Positions 13,452 through 21,551 of a stretch of 44,711 bases of DNA are shown here, piece by piece; the stretch's first letter is position 1; the number at the start of each line of letters is the position of its first letter. The position numbers and the translations under genes were made by a program. The DNA lies in IMG/VR virus record IMGVR_UViG_3300044798_000676, positions 1 to 44,711 of that record; one strand, 5' to 3'. Below the pieces are notes generated by a model. It had not been told where the DNA came from, made no database searches, and saw only the letters and a list, made by a program, of their open reading frames with translations. Source of the stretch: a virus.

Positions 13452-14256
13452 CCGTTCCGACTGGTGTGGCTACTCCGCCGATGGGCAACTCGTGTGCTGT
13501 ATGCGCGTTCAGTCCGATCGGCCCGCGCGCAACGGCGGCTGGTTACACGATGCTGGTGCCACGCCGAGACCTTACGCACCCAGTACCTCGACGAAGGCCC
13601 TGGCCCCGCCGCCCGACCTTGAGGGGTTGCACCGCTGGTTCGTCAACGCGGTGCGACCCCCAGCCCTGACCGCCCTCGCCGAGCGGCTCGGCGTCCAAGC
13701 AAGCGCCTTGACCCGACTCGGCATCGGATGGGCCAAGACGCATCACGCTTGGTCGTTTCCGATGTTCGACAGCAAGCAACGGCTCGTCGGCATCCGCCTT
13801 CGAGGAGCCGACAACGGGGACAAGTGGGCCGTGGAAGGCAGCCATAACGGCCTGTTCTGGCCCAACGACCTTCGACCCCAAGGGCTATTGCTGGTCTGCG
13901 AGGGCCCGACCGACACCGCGGCTCTCCTGGGCCTCGGCTACGACGCCATCGGCCGGCCTTCTTGTAGCGGTGCGGTCGAGATGGTCATCGAAGCGATCCG
14001 AGGCATGCCCCGCCGCGACGTGGTCATCGTGGCCGACGCCGATCCGCCGCGAGTCGATGCCCAGGGTCGCATCATCAGGCCCGGGCTCGATGGGGCGAGA
14101 CGTCTCGCCGCAGAGCTGACCGCGGCGGGCCGCCGGCCCAAGATCATCCTGCCCCTCACCCCGCACAAGGACGTGCGTGCCTGGGTTTGCGCAGGGGCCA
14201 CGCGGGACGCCCTGGACGCGATGATCGCCACAGCACGCTACTGGAGAGGTACATGA
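13402..14256 (+). CDS. Toprim-domain primase-like protein
   Basis: 284 residues from GTG 13402. An N-terminal zinc-ribbon-like part (CMIC ... CGYSADGQLVCC) resembles the CHC2-type finger of primases. A middle region (about 70-160) leads to a Toprim domain: LLVCEGPTDTAALLGLG with E167, and VVIVADADPP with D212 and D214, followed by GLDGARRLAAEL. This is the zinc-finger/Toprim half of a phage primase-helicase; no helicase domain is attached, so the separate DEAH protein or a host helicase may supply it. The start codon lies inside the HNH gene; the stop overlaps the next start. Confidence 0.85.
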   Translation: MSKWIRVSKRNPCMICNRSDWCGYSADGQLVCCMRVQSDRPARNGGWLHDAGATPRPYAPSTSTKALAPPPDLEGLHRWFVNAVRPPALTALAERLGVQASALTRLGIGWAKTHHAWSFPMFDSKQRLVGIRLRGADNGDKWAVEGSHNGLFWPNDLRPQGLLLVCEGPTDTAALLGLGYDAIGRPSCSGAVEMVIEAIRGMPRRDVVIVADADPPRVDAQGRIIRPGLDGARRLAAELTAAGRRPKIILPLTPHKDVRAWVCAGATRDALDAMIATARYWRGT

Positions 14257-14459
14257 CGACCCTGAAGCAGCCTCAGACCCACGCGGAGCGTGCCGCCTGC
14301 CTCGCCGAGACCGTGCGTTGGAAGCACGCTGAGATCGCAATTCGGACGGAGGGCGCCGCCCGCATCCTGGCGGGTGCCCAAGTCGACCTGGCTGCAATGG
14401 TCCACCTATACGAGCAGTCCCTGGCCGAAACCACCTGGTGCCGAGACGAGGACTTCTGA
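14253..14459 (+). CDS. Small hypothetical helical protein
   Basis: 68 residues, ATG 14253 in an ATGA overlap with the primase stop and GGAGAGG upstream. Predicted to be two helices (HAERAACLAETVRWKHAEIA and a hydrophobic Ala-rich second helix). No family recognised. It is translated together with the primase and the following replication protein, so a replication accessory role is possible. Confidence 0.6.
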   Translation: MTTLKQPQTHAERAACLAETVRWKHAEIAIRTEGAARILAGAQVDLAAMVHLYEQSLAETTWCRDEDF

Positions 14460-14461
14460 AC

Positions 14462-14809
14462 ATGGCTGACTGGATTCCTTGGACGAAAGGGTTGCCGCGC
14501 AAACCCGAAGTGATGCAGATCGCCCGCGTGCTCAAGATCACGCGGTACGAAGCGGCGTGCCGGTGCATGGCGGTCTGGGAATGGGCCGACGAGAACACCG
14601 TCGACGGCACGGTCGCGGGCCTTGTCGCTGCCGACCTGGACGAACCTGCTGGCATCGCAGGGTTTGGTGCAGCCATGGCTAAGACGGGTTGGCTCCAGGT
14701 CGACGACACGGGCGTTATCTTCCCCAATTGGACACGCTGGAACGCGAGGTCAGCCAAAGAGCGAGACCAGGCCCGCGTCCGCATGCGACGACTGCGAACT
14801 CAAGCGTAA
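14462..14809 (+). CDS. Replication-initiator-like winged-helix protein (short)
   Basis: 115 residues from ATG 14462. The start DWIPWTKGLPRKPEVMQIA and the following KITRYEAACRCMAVWEWADE match the N-terminal winged-helix part of phage replication proteins related to DnaD/gpO types. The FPNWTRWNARSAKERDQARV segment is the usual helix that follows. The protein stops sooner than usual; a +1 frame continues for 28 more residues with a tail (YAQYSTGQDR) of the type seen in longer relatives. A natural or sequencing frameshift near 14795 is possible. Confidence 0.65.
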   Translation: MADWIPWTKGLPRKPEVMQIARVLKITRYEAACRCMAVWEWADENTVDGTVAGLVAADLDEPAGIAGFGAAMAKTGWLQVDDTGVIFPNWTRWNARSAKERDQARVRMRRLRTQA

Positions 14810-14928
14810 CACAAGCGCAACGAACACCGTAACATTTGCGCAACACACCCGTAACCGATGCTACGCACAGTACAGTACAGGACAGGACAGGTAAACGTCT
14901 CAGGAAAGAAGTGTAGGAGTACTGAGGA

Positions 14929-15042
14929 ATGGTGGACGTCGACGACATCCCGATGAGCGACGCGGAGGTCGCGGTTAGTTCAAGCCGCCCGCCTTCGATG
15001 GGGCCGGTGTTCGGCCTGCGTGCACCTGGTGCCAGCGATTGA
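14929..15042 (+). CDS. Possible small ORF
   Basis: 37 residues from ATG 14929, with TAGGAG (14914-14919) nine bases upstream. It encodes an acidic start (VDVDDIPMSDAEVAVSSS) and a Pro/Gly-rich end. It may be a real micro-gene in the replication operon, but it is short and overlaps an antisense frame. Confidence 0.3.
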   Translation: MVDVDDIPMSDAEVAVSSSRPPSMGPVFGLRAPGASD

Positions 15043-15214
15043 GCCGCGCACGCACCCGCCGCGACCTGGCCATCCCCGCGGATGTACGCAGCGGCCGATC
15101 GATCCATCCGACGACGACCGCGAGCATGCATGCATATTCTTTGATGGGCGAGAGACCCACGAAAGCCAGCATGAAGACCCCTAGCGCCAATGGTACGCAA
15201 GGAATGGTATACAT
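14975..15214 (-). CDS. Possible small membrane protein on the opposite strand
   Basis: 79 residues read from ATG at 15214 down. The first 40 residues are hydrophobic (PCVPLALGVFMLAFVGLSPI and a second stretch CMLAVVVGWI), as in a two-helix membrane protein; the rest is basic. No strong ribosome site. It would be the only minus-strand gene besides the integrase. It could be a holin-like or superinfection protein, or a chance frame in an otherwise empty 530-base gap. Confidence 0.3.
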   Translation of the reverse strand: MYTIPCVPLALGVFMLAFVGLSPIKEYACMLAVVVGWIDRPLRTSAGMARSRRVRARLNRWHQVHAGRTPAPSKAGGLN

Positions 15215-15297
15215 GGGATGCTACCCCACCCATTGGGGGTTGTTAAAGGTACTACCGGCCCATCCCCATGCGGCCGGGCTCAACGAACCGCCGCGCC

Positions 15298-15326
15298 TTG
15301 ACACAGAGTTGGTTGTTTGCAGAAAA
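15298..15326 (+). promoter_or_regulatory. Candidate promoter for the methyltransferase operon
   Basis: A perfect -35 box TTGACA (15298-15303) with a 17-base spacer ahead of AGAAAA, a weak -10. It stands just before the ribosome site and start of the ParB-methyltransferase gene, after a 500-base gap, where a new transcript would make sense. The weak -10 keeps confidence low. Confidence 0.3.
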
Positions 15327-15343
15327 ATGCGATGGAGGAGTCC

Positions 15344-16843
15344 ATGACGACGACTTGGGCAGGCACCGAAAGTCTGCGGCCACTGCTGCAGCCCCTGGAC
15401 GACCTGCGGACCGACCCACGCAACGCCAGGTCCCATGACGACCGCAACCTGGCAGCCATTGCGTCGAGCCTCCGCCGCTTCGGGCAGCAGAAGCCTATCG
15501 TGGCCGACGGAGACGGCACCGTGGTGGCCGGCAACGGGCAGCTCGCCGCCGCCAAGTCCATGGGCTGGACCCACCTGGCCGTGATCCGCACCGACCTGGC
15601 AGCCGGCGAGCGCACAGCCTACGCCCTCGCCGACAACCGCACCGCCGAGCTTGCGGACTGGAACCGCGAGACCCTGGCAGAACTGGTGGCCGAGTTGCAG
15701 CGCGAGGACGCCAGCCTCCTGGACGCCGTCGGCTTCGGCGATGACCTGGCCAGCATTCTGGCCCCGCCCGTTGCCCCTCCGGGTATCAACGACGTCCCGG
15801 ATCCACCCGACCAAGCCATCACCCATCCGGGTGACCTGTGGGTCCTCGGCAACCATCGCCTCCTATGCGGCGACTCGGCCACCGCCGCCGATGTGGACCA
15901 GCTCCTGGCCGGCGCCGCGGTCCACCTGGTGAACACCGACCCGCCGTACAATGTCAAGGTCGAGCCCAGGAGCAACAACGCCATCGCCGCCGGCCTCTCG
16001 TCCTTCAGCCTGACCCACCACCAGAGCTTCGACGTGGCCCGCCAGGGCGCGAAGTCCGCCACAAGCAAGAAGATGCGTCCGAAGGACCGGCCGATGATCA
16101 ACGACTTCGTCTCAGAGGCCGAATTCGACGCCATGCTCAAGGCCTGGTTCGGCAACATGGCCCGCGTGCTGCTGCCCGGCCGCGGCTTCTACATCTGGGG
16201 CGGGTACGCGAACTGCGCCAACTACCCGCCCGTGCTCAGGGCCGCCGGGCTCTATTTCTCGCAGGCCATCATCTGGGTCAAGGAGCACCCCGTTCTGACC
16301 CGGAAGGACTTCATGGGCAACCACGAGTGGTGCTTCTACGGCTGGCGAGAGGGCGCCGCCCACCAGTTCTTCGGCGCCGACAACGTCTTCGACGTCTGGG
16401 AGATCGCTCAGGCCGACGGCGCCGGCAAGAAGGTGATGGACCTGGCCGACGGCTTTGCCCTGGGCGACGAAGACGGACCCCGACTGGCCATCACCCCGAA
16501 GGTGCCGGCGGCCGCCAAGGCCAGAATGATCACCCTGGCCGACGACCGCCCGTTCTACTTCTACGCCGCCGGCCCGAGGGACGTCTGGCGCGTGAAAAAG
16601 GTTTCGCCGCAGAAGATGGTCCACCTGACCGAGAAACCCGTCGAGCTGGCGATCCGGGCCATGCACTACTCGAGCCGTCGCGGCGAGAACGTCCTGGACC
16701 TCTTCGGCGGCAGCGGCTCGACTCTCATGGCCGCCGAGGTCGCCGGCCGGCACGCCTACCTGATGGAGCTCGATCCCCCGTACTGCGACGTCATCATCGA
16801 GCGGTGGGAGAAATTCACCGGCAAGAAAGCAACGAAAGGATGA
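15344..16843 (+). CDS. ParB-domain / DNA methyltransferase fusion
   Basis: 499 residues from ATG 15344 (GGAGGAG upstream). The N-terminal ParB-like domain (about 8-95) has LDDLRTDPRNARSHDDRN and VVAGNGQLAAAKSMGW. The methyltransferase part has DPPY (199-202) followed far downstream by FGGSGST (454-460); this motif order marks a beta-class N6-adenine or N4-cytosine enzyme. This fusion is widespread in phages and is thought to modify phage DNA, for protection from restriction or for regulation; the ParB part may direct specificity. It is the fourth ParB-type domain in the window. Confidence 0.9.
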   Translation: MTTTWAGTESLRPLLQPLDDLRTDPRNARSHDDRNLAAIASSLRRFGQQKPIVADGDGTVVAGNGQLAAAKSMGWTHLAVIRTDLAAGERTAYALADNRTAELADWNRETLAELVAELQREDASLLDAVGFGDDLASILAPPVAPPGINDVPDPPDQAITHPGDLWVLGNHRLLCGDSATAADVDQLLAGAAVHLVNTDPPYNVKVEPRSNNAIAAGLSSFSLTHHQSFDVARQGAKSATSKKMRPKDRPMINDFVSEAEFDAMLKAWFGNMARVLLPGRGFYIWGGYANCANYPPVLRAAGLYFSQAIIWVKEHPVLTRKDFMGNHEWCFYGWREGAAHQFFGADNVFDVWEIAQADGAGKKVMDLADGFALGDEDGPRLAITPKVPAAAKARMITLADDRPFYFYAAGPRDVWRVKKVSPQKMVHLTEKPVELAIRAMHYSSRRGENVLDLFGGSGSTLMAAEVAGRHAYLMELDPPYCDVIIERWEKFTGKKATKG

Positions 16844-16846
16844 CCC

Positions 16847-17395
16847 ATGGATATCATTGTCACGACGCCCAGGAGCGAGATGGCCAACGCTGCCCGCGAG
16901 GCCGCGGATTGCATCCGCGACGGTGGCGGCCAGTACTTCCGCCGATTTCCGCTGCGGCAACACCCGCTCGTTGAACCCGGCGATCGCGTCTACTACGTCG
17001 AGGACGGCTTCATCCGCGGCTTCGCCCGGATCGAGATCACCCTGGACGATTCCTCCGGCAAGCGATGCGACACGACCGGCCGCGACTGGTCGCCCGGGTT
17101 CTACGTCTACATGGCGGCCTCGTCCTGGCACTGGATACGCCCCATCCCGATGCGAGGGTTTCAGGGATTCCGATACGTTGACTATGGGGCGTCCGCCGGC
17201 CCCGGTGGGAACATTCGCCTCAACGGCCACAACCACGAAGTACTCCTCGCCGGCGGCTGGCGAGACTTGCGGCCCCGCTCGTGCCGCGTCTGCGGCTGCA
17301 CCGACCAGTTCGGGTGCTCACCGCCGCGGGGCCCGTGCCACTGGGTCGAGCAAGACTTGTGTAGCGTCTGCGAAGAAAGGACCTCCGGCCGATGA
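16847..17395 (+). CDS. Cys-rich phage protein, possible PUA/ASCH-like domain
   Basis: 182 residues, four bases after the methyltransferase. The N-terminal domain has GDRVYYVEDGFIRGFARIEI and WHWIRPIPMRGFQGFRYV, beta-rich segments of a kind seen in PUA/ASCH-type folds that bind modified nucleic acid; this fold is my inference. The C-terminus has a compact Cys cluster (CRVCGCTDQFGC, GPCHWVEQDLCSVC), a motif shared by many phage proteins and likely zinc-binding. It probably acts with the adjacent DNA modification enzymes. Confidence 0.6.
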   Translation: MDIIVTTPRSEMANAAREAADCIRDGGGQYFRRFPLRQHPLVEPGDRVYYVEDGFIRGFARIEITLDDSSGKRCDTTGRDWSPGFYVYMAASSWHWIRPIPMRGFQGFRYVDYGASAGPGGNIRLNGHNHEVLLAGGWRDLRPRSCRVCGCTDQFGCSPPRGPCHWVEQDLCSVCEERTSGR

Positions 17396-17451
17396 AGCGA
17401 CCCGATCTCTCCCATATCGCGGCGCCGCTGCGGGCGATGGCGAAAAGGTAA
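17392..17451 (+). pseudogene. 19-codon remnant resembling a ParB-methyltransferase start
   Basis: ATG 17392 to TAA gives MKRPDLSHIAAPLRAMAKR. The SHIAAPLR stretch resembles the opening of ParB-methyltransferase fusions, whose intact copy here starts with ESLRPLLQPLDDL. The frame then ends abruptly, just ahead of a chimeric methyltransferase. Best read as a recombination scar; a functional micro-peptide cannot be excluded. Confidence 0.3.
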
Positions 17452-17464
17452 CCAGGAGAAGCAC

Positions 17465-18253
17465 ATGGCTTTGACGGGCAGGATGGCGTTTATGTCGCGG
17501 GCGACCGCGCGGGAGCCGGCGGCGCCGGCGGACCGCGAATGGATCGTGGACTGCTTCGCCGGTGCCGGCGGGGCGTCCCTGGGCATCGAGGCCGCCCTCC
17601 GCGTCTTGCCTGTCGAAGATCTCTATCACGAGCACCGAGATGCCCTTCAGAAAACGATGGAACCCGCGCCCAGCGTTGGTGCCGTTTCGGACCGCCACGT
17701 GGCTCGGGCGCTCTCCTACCTCGTCGTGTCCTGGCAGGGCCTCAACGGCACGGCCGGCACCCGCAACTACAACCAGCAATGGTCGGTCCGGTGGTCGGCG
17801 TCGGGTGGCCGCTGGGGCTGGGCCCGCGTGCCTGAGACAATTCCCTGGTGGCACCAGCGATTGAGGACCGTGACTGTTCTCTGCCGCGACGCCTTCGGCC
17901 TCCTGCCCCTGGTGGTCGACCAGCCCGGAACCGCGATCTACCTCGACCCGCCATACATTGCAAAGAGCGATAAATATCTTCACGACTTCACCGACCAAGA
18001 TCATGCCCGTCTGGCCGCCCAGTTGGCCCGTTTCCGGCGGGCCAGGGTCGTGGTCAGCTATTACGACCACCCGGAAGTGCGGCGACTCTATGCGGGATGG
18101 ACGATTCGCCCCATCTCCTCGGCCCGCAAGAACCTCGTCCACTCCGCCAGAAACGGGAAACTGGGCCGCGAGGTCGCACCGGAGGTCCTGATCATGAACG
18201 GGCCATCGTTGGTACAGGCTTCCTTGCTGGAAACCGCCCATGCCGACCGATGA
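17465..18253 (+). CDS. Chimeric D12-type adenine methyltransferase
   Basis: 262 residues; GGAGAAGC precedes ATG 17465. The C-terminal two thirds match D12 (Dam-like) N6-adenine methyltransferases: RALSYLVVSWQG, then AIYLDPPYIAKSDKYLHDF with DPPY at 161-164, and RVVVSYYDHPEVRRLY. The expected D12 N-terminus (FGGKxxLAxxI and the SAM loop) is missing. In its place stands DCFAGAGGASLGIEAAL (29-45), the motif I opening of cytosine-C5 methyltransferases. The protein may be a broken gene, or a working hybrid, since both families place motif I before motif IV. Confidence 0.7.
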   Translation: MALTGRMAFMSRATAREPAAPADREWIVDCFAGAGGASLGIEAALRVLPVEDLYHEHRDALQKTMEPAPSVGAVSDRHVARALSYLVVSWQGLNGTAGTRNYNQQWSVRWSASGGRWGWARVPETIPWWHQRLRTVTVLCRDAFGLLPLVVDQPGTAIYLDPPYIAKSDKYLHDFTDQDHARLAAQLARFRRARVVVSYYDHPEVRRLYAGWTIRPISSARKNLVHSARNGKLGREVAPEVLIMNGPSLVQASLLETAHADR

Positions 18254-18920
18254 CGACTTTCTGATTAGCGACATCCTCGGCGAGCGGCCAGGCGACGAAC
18301 TGGAGACCGAAGCCATGCCGGCGGCCAGAACCCTGCGACTCTCCCCGCGGAAACGCCACGAGCGGGTCCTCCGCGAGCAGGCCCTCAGCCAGGTGATCGG
18401 CGCCCCGCCGGTTGCCGGCGAATCGATCCACGTCGTAAGCGAGGCCCGGTTCGATTTCTGGACCTGGGTGCCGGTGATGATCGGCTGGATTGGCGGCCGC
18501 ACGGAGATCCTGTACTGCTCGACCTGGACCCTTTCGCGGGCCAACGCTGTCGAGATGTTTCAGCTCTGGGACACCGGAGCCATCGGCGTGGCCCACTTCC
18601 TGACCGGTACATACTTCAAGCGCCGGGAAACGGCGGTCTACGCGATGCTGCTTCAGGGCATCCGCGCCAGGGGCGGCCGGTACCGGGCGTTTCAGAATCA
18701 CGCGAAAGTCCTGCTGCTCGACAACGCCGGCACGGGCGTGTGGCTGACGGTGGAGGGGTCCGCGAACCTCACCTCCAACCCACGGTTGGAGCAGTACGTT
18801 TTGACGAATGACCGGGGACTGTACGAATTCCACCGCGGATGGATGGAGGAAATGTTCCATGCCCGTGCCGCCGGTGACGCAGCAAAAAGTGATCCTGCTT
18901 CTGGTCTCGGGATTATCTGA
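18240..18920 (+). CDS. PLD-like (HKD) domain protein
   Basis: 226 residues from ATG 18240 inside the end of the methyltransferase gene. A phospholipase-D-type half-site is visible: HxKx4D (H154, K156, D161) with EGSANLTSN (172-180). Earlier strands (VVSEARFDFWTWVPVMIGWI and RTEILYCSTWTLSRANAVEM) fit the rest of a PLD domain. Only one HKD motif is present, so it would act as a dimer, as in Nuc-type nucleases. I know similar genes ahead of phage terminases; a DNA-processing role is inferred. Confidence 0.75.
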   Translation: MPTDDDFLISDILGERPGDELETEAMPAARTLRLSPRKRHERVLREQALSQVIGAPPVAGESIHVVSEARFDFWTWVPVMIGWIGGRTEILYCSTWTLSRANAVEMFQLWDTGAIGVAHFLTGTYFKRRETAVYAMLLQGIRARGGRYRAFQNHAKVLLLDNAGTGVWLTVEGSANLTSNPRLEQYVLTNDRGLYEFHRGWMEEMFHARAAGDAAKSDPASGLGII

Positions 18921-19341
18921 GGACCTTGTGATATCCGCATGCATCGAGAATTTGGGACTTGCCGAACCCGACGCACGGGCCGCCTACGCGGAGGCCCGGC
19001 GCCGGGTGGTCCTGGCCGCCGAGTACCACCCCGACGAAGAGCTGGGCCGGGCCATCACCCGCCTGAACGATCTCTATGCCCGGAGCCTCAAGATCCAGGA
19101 CACGAAGACCGCCCTGGCGGTCCAGCGGGAACTCAACCGCCTCCTCATGCTCGATCGGATGCCCACTTATCCGCCAGGGGCCCAGCCGGAAATAACACAG
19201 GATGCCGAGGATCTTACGGCGGCCCGCCGCCACCTCGAGGCCCTTAACCTCGCCCCGGCCGGCACGGGCCTGGCAGAACTCGCCAGGCTGGTGGTGGGCC
19301 ACGTCATCGACCTGGTGGGCCGCCGTGGCACGAAAAAGTAA
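18859..19341 (+). CDS. Probable terminase small subunit
   Basis: 160 residues from ATG 18859, overlapping the PLD gene in another frame. An N-terminal predicted helix-turn-helix (TQQKVILLLVSGLSEDLVIS, then GLAEPDARAAYAEARRR) is followed by a long coiled-coil region (LARSLKIQDTKTALAVQREL type) and a C-terminal helix. This build and its place directly before the large terminase fit a small terminase subunit that recognises phage DNA for packaging. No sequence signature is diagnostic, so position carries weight. Confidence 0.6.
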   Translation: MPVPPVTQQKVILLLVSGLSEDLVISACIENLGLAEPDARAAYAEARRRVVLAAEYHPDEELGRAITRLNDLYARSLKIQDTKTALAVQRELNRLLMLDRMPTYPPGAQPEITQDAEDLTAARRHLEALNLAPAGTGLAELARLVVGHVIDLVGRRGTKK

Positions 19342-19345
19342 CTCC

Positions 19346-21454
19346 ATGACCCGAAAGACCAACAAGCAGAAATACACGCAACGCAAGGAGCAGGCCCGCG
19401 CCGACAATGCCCGACAGGCCGCCGCGGGGCAGGACATCGGTGCCATGCCACCTGTCAAGAATCCGGCCCGCAGGGCCGCGGCCGCAGCTTCCTTGCGTGT
19501 GTTCTGCGAGACCTACTTTCCCGGTGTGTTCTACGATCCGTGGAGCCCCGACCACCTCACGGTTATTGCCCGTCTCGAAACCACGATCCGGCACGGCGGC
19601 CAGTTCGCCCTGGCCATGCCCCGCGGCAGCGGCAAGTCCGCCTTGTGCGAAGCGGCGGCGCTCTGGGCCATCCTCTACGGCTATCGGGGCTACGTCGCTC
19701 TGATCGCGGGCAACCAGACCATGGCCAACGAGAGTCTCGAAAATATCAAGACCTCTTGCGAAACCAACGAGCTCCTTCTGGAGGATTTCCCTGAGGTGTT
19801 GTATCCGATCCACTGCCTCGAGCGCATCGTCAATCGGTCGAAGGGGCAGAAGTACCTGGGCAAGCATACCTATGTCCGATGGAAGGACCGGCAGGTCCAG
19901 TTCCCCATGATCCCCGGCTCGAAGGCGGCCGGGGCGATCCTGGCCACCGCCGGCATGGAAAGTGCGGGGATCCGCGGTTTGCGGGTTCAGCTCGGCGACG
20001 GCACGTTGCGAAGGCCGGATCTCGCGATCATCGACGACCCGCAGACCGACGAGTCCGCGGTCTCGGTGGGGGAATGCGAGAAACGGGAACGCCTCTTGAC
20101 CGGAGCCGTGCTTGGCATGGCCGGGCCGGACCGGCGGATCGCCGCCATCATGCCGTGCACGGTGATCCGCAAGGGCGACCTCGCCGATACGATCCTCGAC
20201 CGCGCCAAGCACCCCGAGTGGCACGGGCAGCGCATGAAGCTGGTCTATGTGTGGCCGCGCAGGAAAAAGGATTGGGACCGGTATGCGGAGCTCTTGCGCG
20301 ATGAACTCACTGCCGACGGCGATGGGACCCAGACCACGGCGTGGTACGCTCAGCGGCGGGCCCGGATGGATCGGGGATGCCGCGTGGGATGGGAAAGTCG
20401 CTACAACCGGCAAGGCGTCGAGGACCTGCCGGCCGAGATCTCCGCGATCCAGTTCGCCTATGACATCTTGATTCTTCGCGGCGAAGCGGCGTTTGCCGCG
20501 GAGTACCAGAACGAGCCGATCCTCGACGAAGCGCCCAGCTCGCTGGTTCAGCCGCCGGACGTGATCGCGGCCCGCGTCTCGGGCATTGCCCGCGGCAAGG
20601 CGCCCCTGGCCGCGACCCACCTGGTCGCCTTCATCGACGTGCACAAGGAGGTCCTGTACTGGATGGTGGCGGCCTGGGCCGACGGGTTCACGGGGTCGAT
20701 CATCGACTACGGCACGCATCCGGATCAGGGCCGGCGCTACTTCACCCAGCGTGACGCCCGATCCACCTTGGGCCGTGCCGCCCCCGGCGCCGGACAGGAG
20801 GGCGCCCTGAAAGCGGGTCTCGACGCCTGCATTGCGAAGATCCTTGTCCGCGAGTGGCGGCGGGAGGACGGGGCGGCGATGCGCATCGAGCGGTGCCTCA
20901 TCGATGCCAACTGGGGCCAAGCCACGGACCTGGTGCACGCCGTATGCCGCACCTCGATCCACGCCGCGACGCTCAGTCCGTCGCACGGCAAGTATGTCGG
21001 GGCGTCGAGTCGGCCCTTTTCCGAGTACACCCACCGCCAAGGCGATCGGGCGGGGCCGCACTGGCGGTTGCCCAGCCTGGCGGGCCGGCACCGGGTCACG
21101 AGGTATGTGCTGATCGATACGAATTTCTGGAAATCCTTCGTCCACGCCCGCTTCGCCGTGGCCCCGGGCGATCCCGGAGCGCTCACGCTTTATGGCCGAC
21201 CGGGAACGGATCATCGGCTCCTGGCCGACCACCTCACGAGCGAGAAACCTGTCTCGGTCGTGGCCGGGGACCGGGTGGTGGACGAATGGAAACTGCCCAA
21301 GGGCGACAACCACTGGCTCGACTGCCTGGTGGGCTGCGCCGTGGCGGCCAGCGTGGCGGGTACCCGGATGCCGGGCGAGACCGCGGGGAAGTCGATGGAC
21401 GGGGGACGGAGGACGTATAGCCGGGAACAGTTGGCGGGAAGACGAAGGCTTTGA
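19346..21454 (+). CDS. terL: Terminase large subunit
   Basis: 702 residues from ATG 19346. The ATPase has YFPGVFYDPWSPDHLTVI, Walker A MPRGSGKS (91-98), Walker B LAIIDDPQ with D230/D231, and a coupling-type IMPCTVIRKGDLAD. The nuclease half has FIDVHKEVLYWMV (from 429), CLIDANWGQATDLVH and GDNHWLDCLVGCAVA, which supply spaced aspartates for metal binding. It resembles the lambda gpA family in this C-terminal pattern. It pumps DNA into proheads and cuts it. Its N-terminus has a shorter relative at 9055-9534. A repeat tract starts just after its stop. Confidence 0.93.
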   Translation: MTRKTNKQKYTQRKEQARADNARQAAAGQDIGAMPPVKNPARRAAAAASLRVFCETYFPGVFYDPWSPDHLTVIARLETTIRHGGQFALAMPRGSGKSALCEAAALWAILYGYRGYVALIAGNQTMANESLENIKTSCETNELLLEDFPEVLYPIHCLERIVNRSKGQKYLGKHTYVRWKDRQVQFPMIPGSKAAGAILATAGMESAGIRGLRVQLGDGTLRRPDLAIIDDPQTDESAVSVGECEKRERLLTGAVLGMAGPDRRIAAIMPCTVIRKGDLADTILDRAKHPEWHGQRMKLVYVWPRRKKDWDRYAELLRDELTADGDGTQTTAWYAQRRARMDRGCRVGWESRYNRQGVEDLPAEISAIQFAYDILILRGEAAFAAEYQNEPILDEAPSSLVQPPDVIAARVSGIARGKAPLAATHLVAFIDVHKEVLYWMVAAWADGFTGSIIDYGTHPDQGRRYFTQRDARSTLGRAAPGAGQEGALKAGLDACIAKILVREWRREDGAAMRIERCLIDANWGQATDLVHAVCRTSIHAATLSPSHGKYVGASSRPFSEYTHRQGDRAGPHWRLPSLAGRHRVTRYVLIDTNFWKSFVHARFAVAPGDPGALTLYGRPGTDHRLLADHLTSEKPVSVVAGDRVVDEWKLPKGDNHWLDCLVGCAVAASVAGTRMPGETAGKSMDGGRRTYSREQLAGRRRL

Positions 21455-21455
21455 A

Positions 21456-21530
21456 AAAGTGACGAAGTGACGAAGTGACGGAGTGACGGAGTGACGGAGT
21501 GACAAGCCCCCGCGGGTACGCGGGGGTGGC
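21456..21530 (+). repeat. GTGACG repeats with GC-rich hairpin (element copy B)
   Basis: Six GTGACGRAG units, then ACAAG and a perfect 8-bp stem CCCCCGCG/CGCGGGGG (21507-21514, 21519-21526) with loop GGTA, then TGG. It is the left boundary of the 21.5-23.1 kb cassette; an inverted copy forms the right boundary. Confidence 0.8.
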
Positions 21531-21551
21531 CACGTGATGAAAGGAAAACAC

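Larger units (their letters stand above)
14810..15343. other. Gap between replication and methylation genes
   Basis: Contains the pentamer-like run ACAGTACAGTACAGGACAGG (14867-14893 region), two doubtful small ORFs on opposite strands, a CCCCA/TGGGG inverted repeat (about 15223-15239) and the TTGACA box near 15298. Otherwise I see no gene. Confidence 0.5.

Noticed and set aside
15039-15347. 102-codon plus-strand frame in the gap before the methyltransferase
   Set aside because: No ribosome site, mixed composition, and it overlaps the methyltransferase start in another frame.
21456-21530. GTGACG tract considered as CRISPR
   Set aside because: Nine-base units without spacers and no cas genes.
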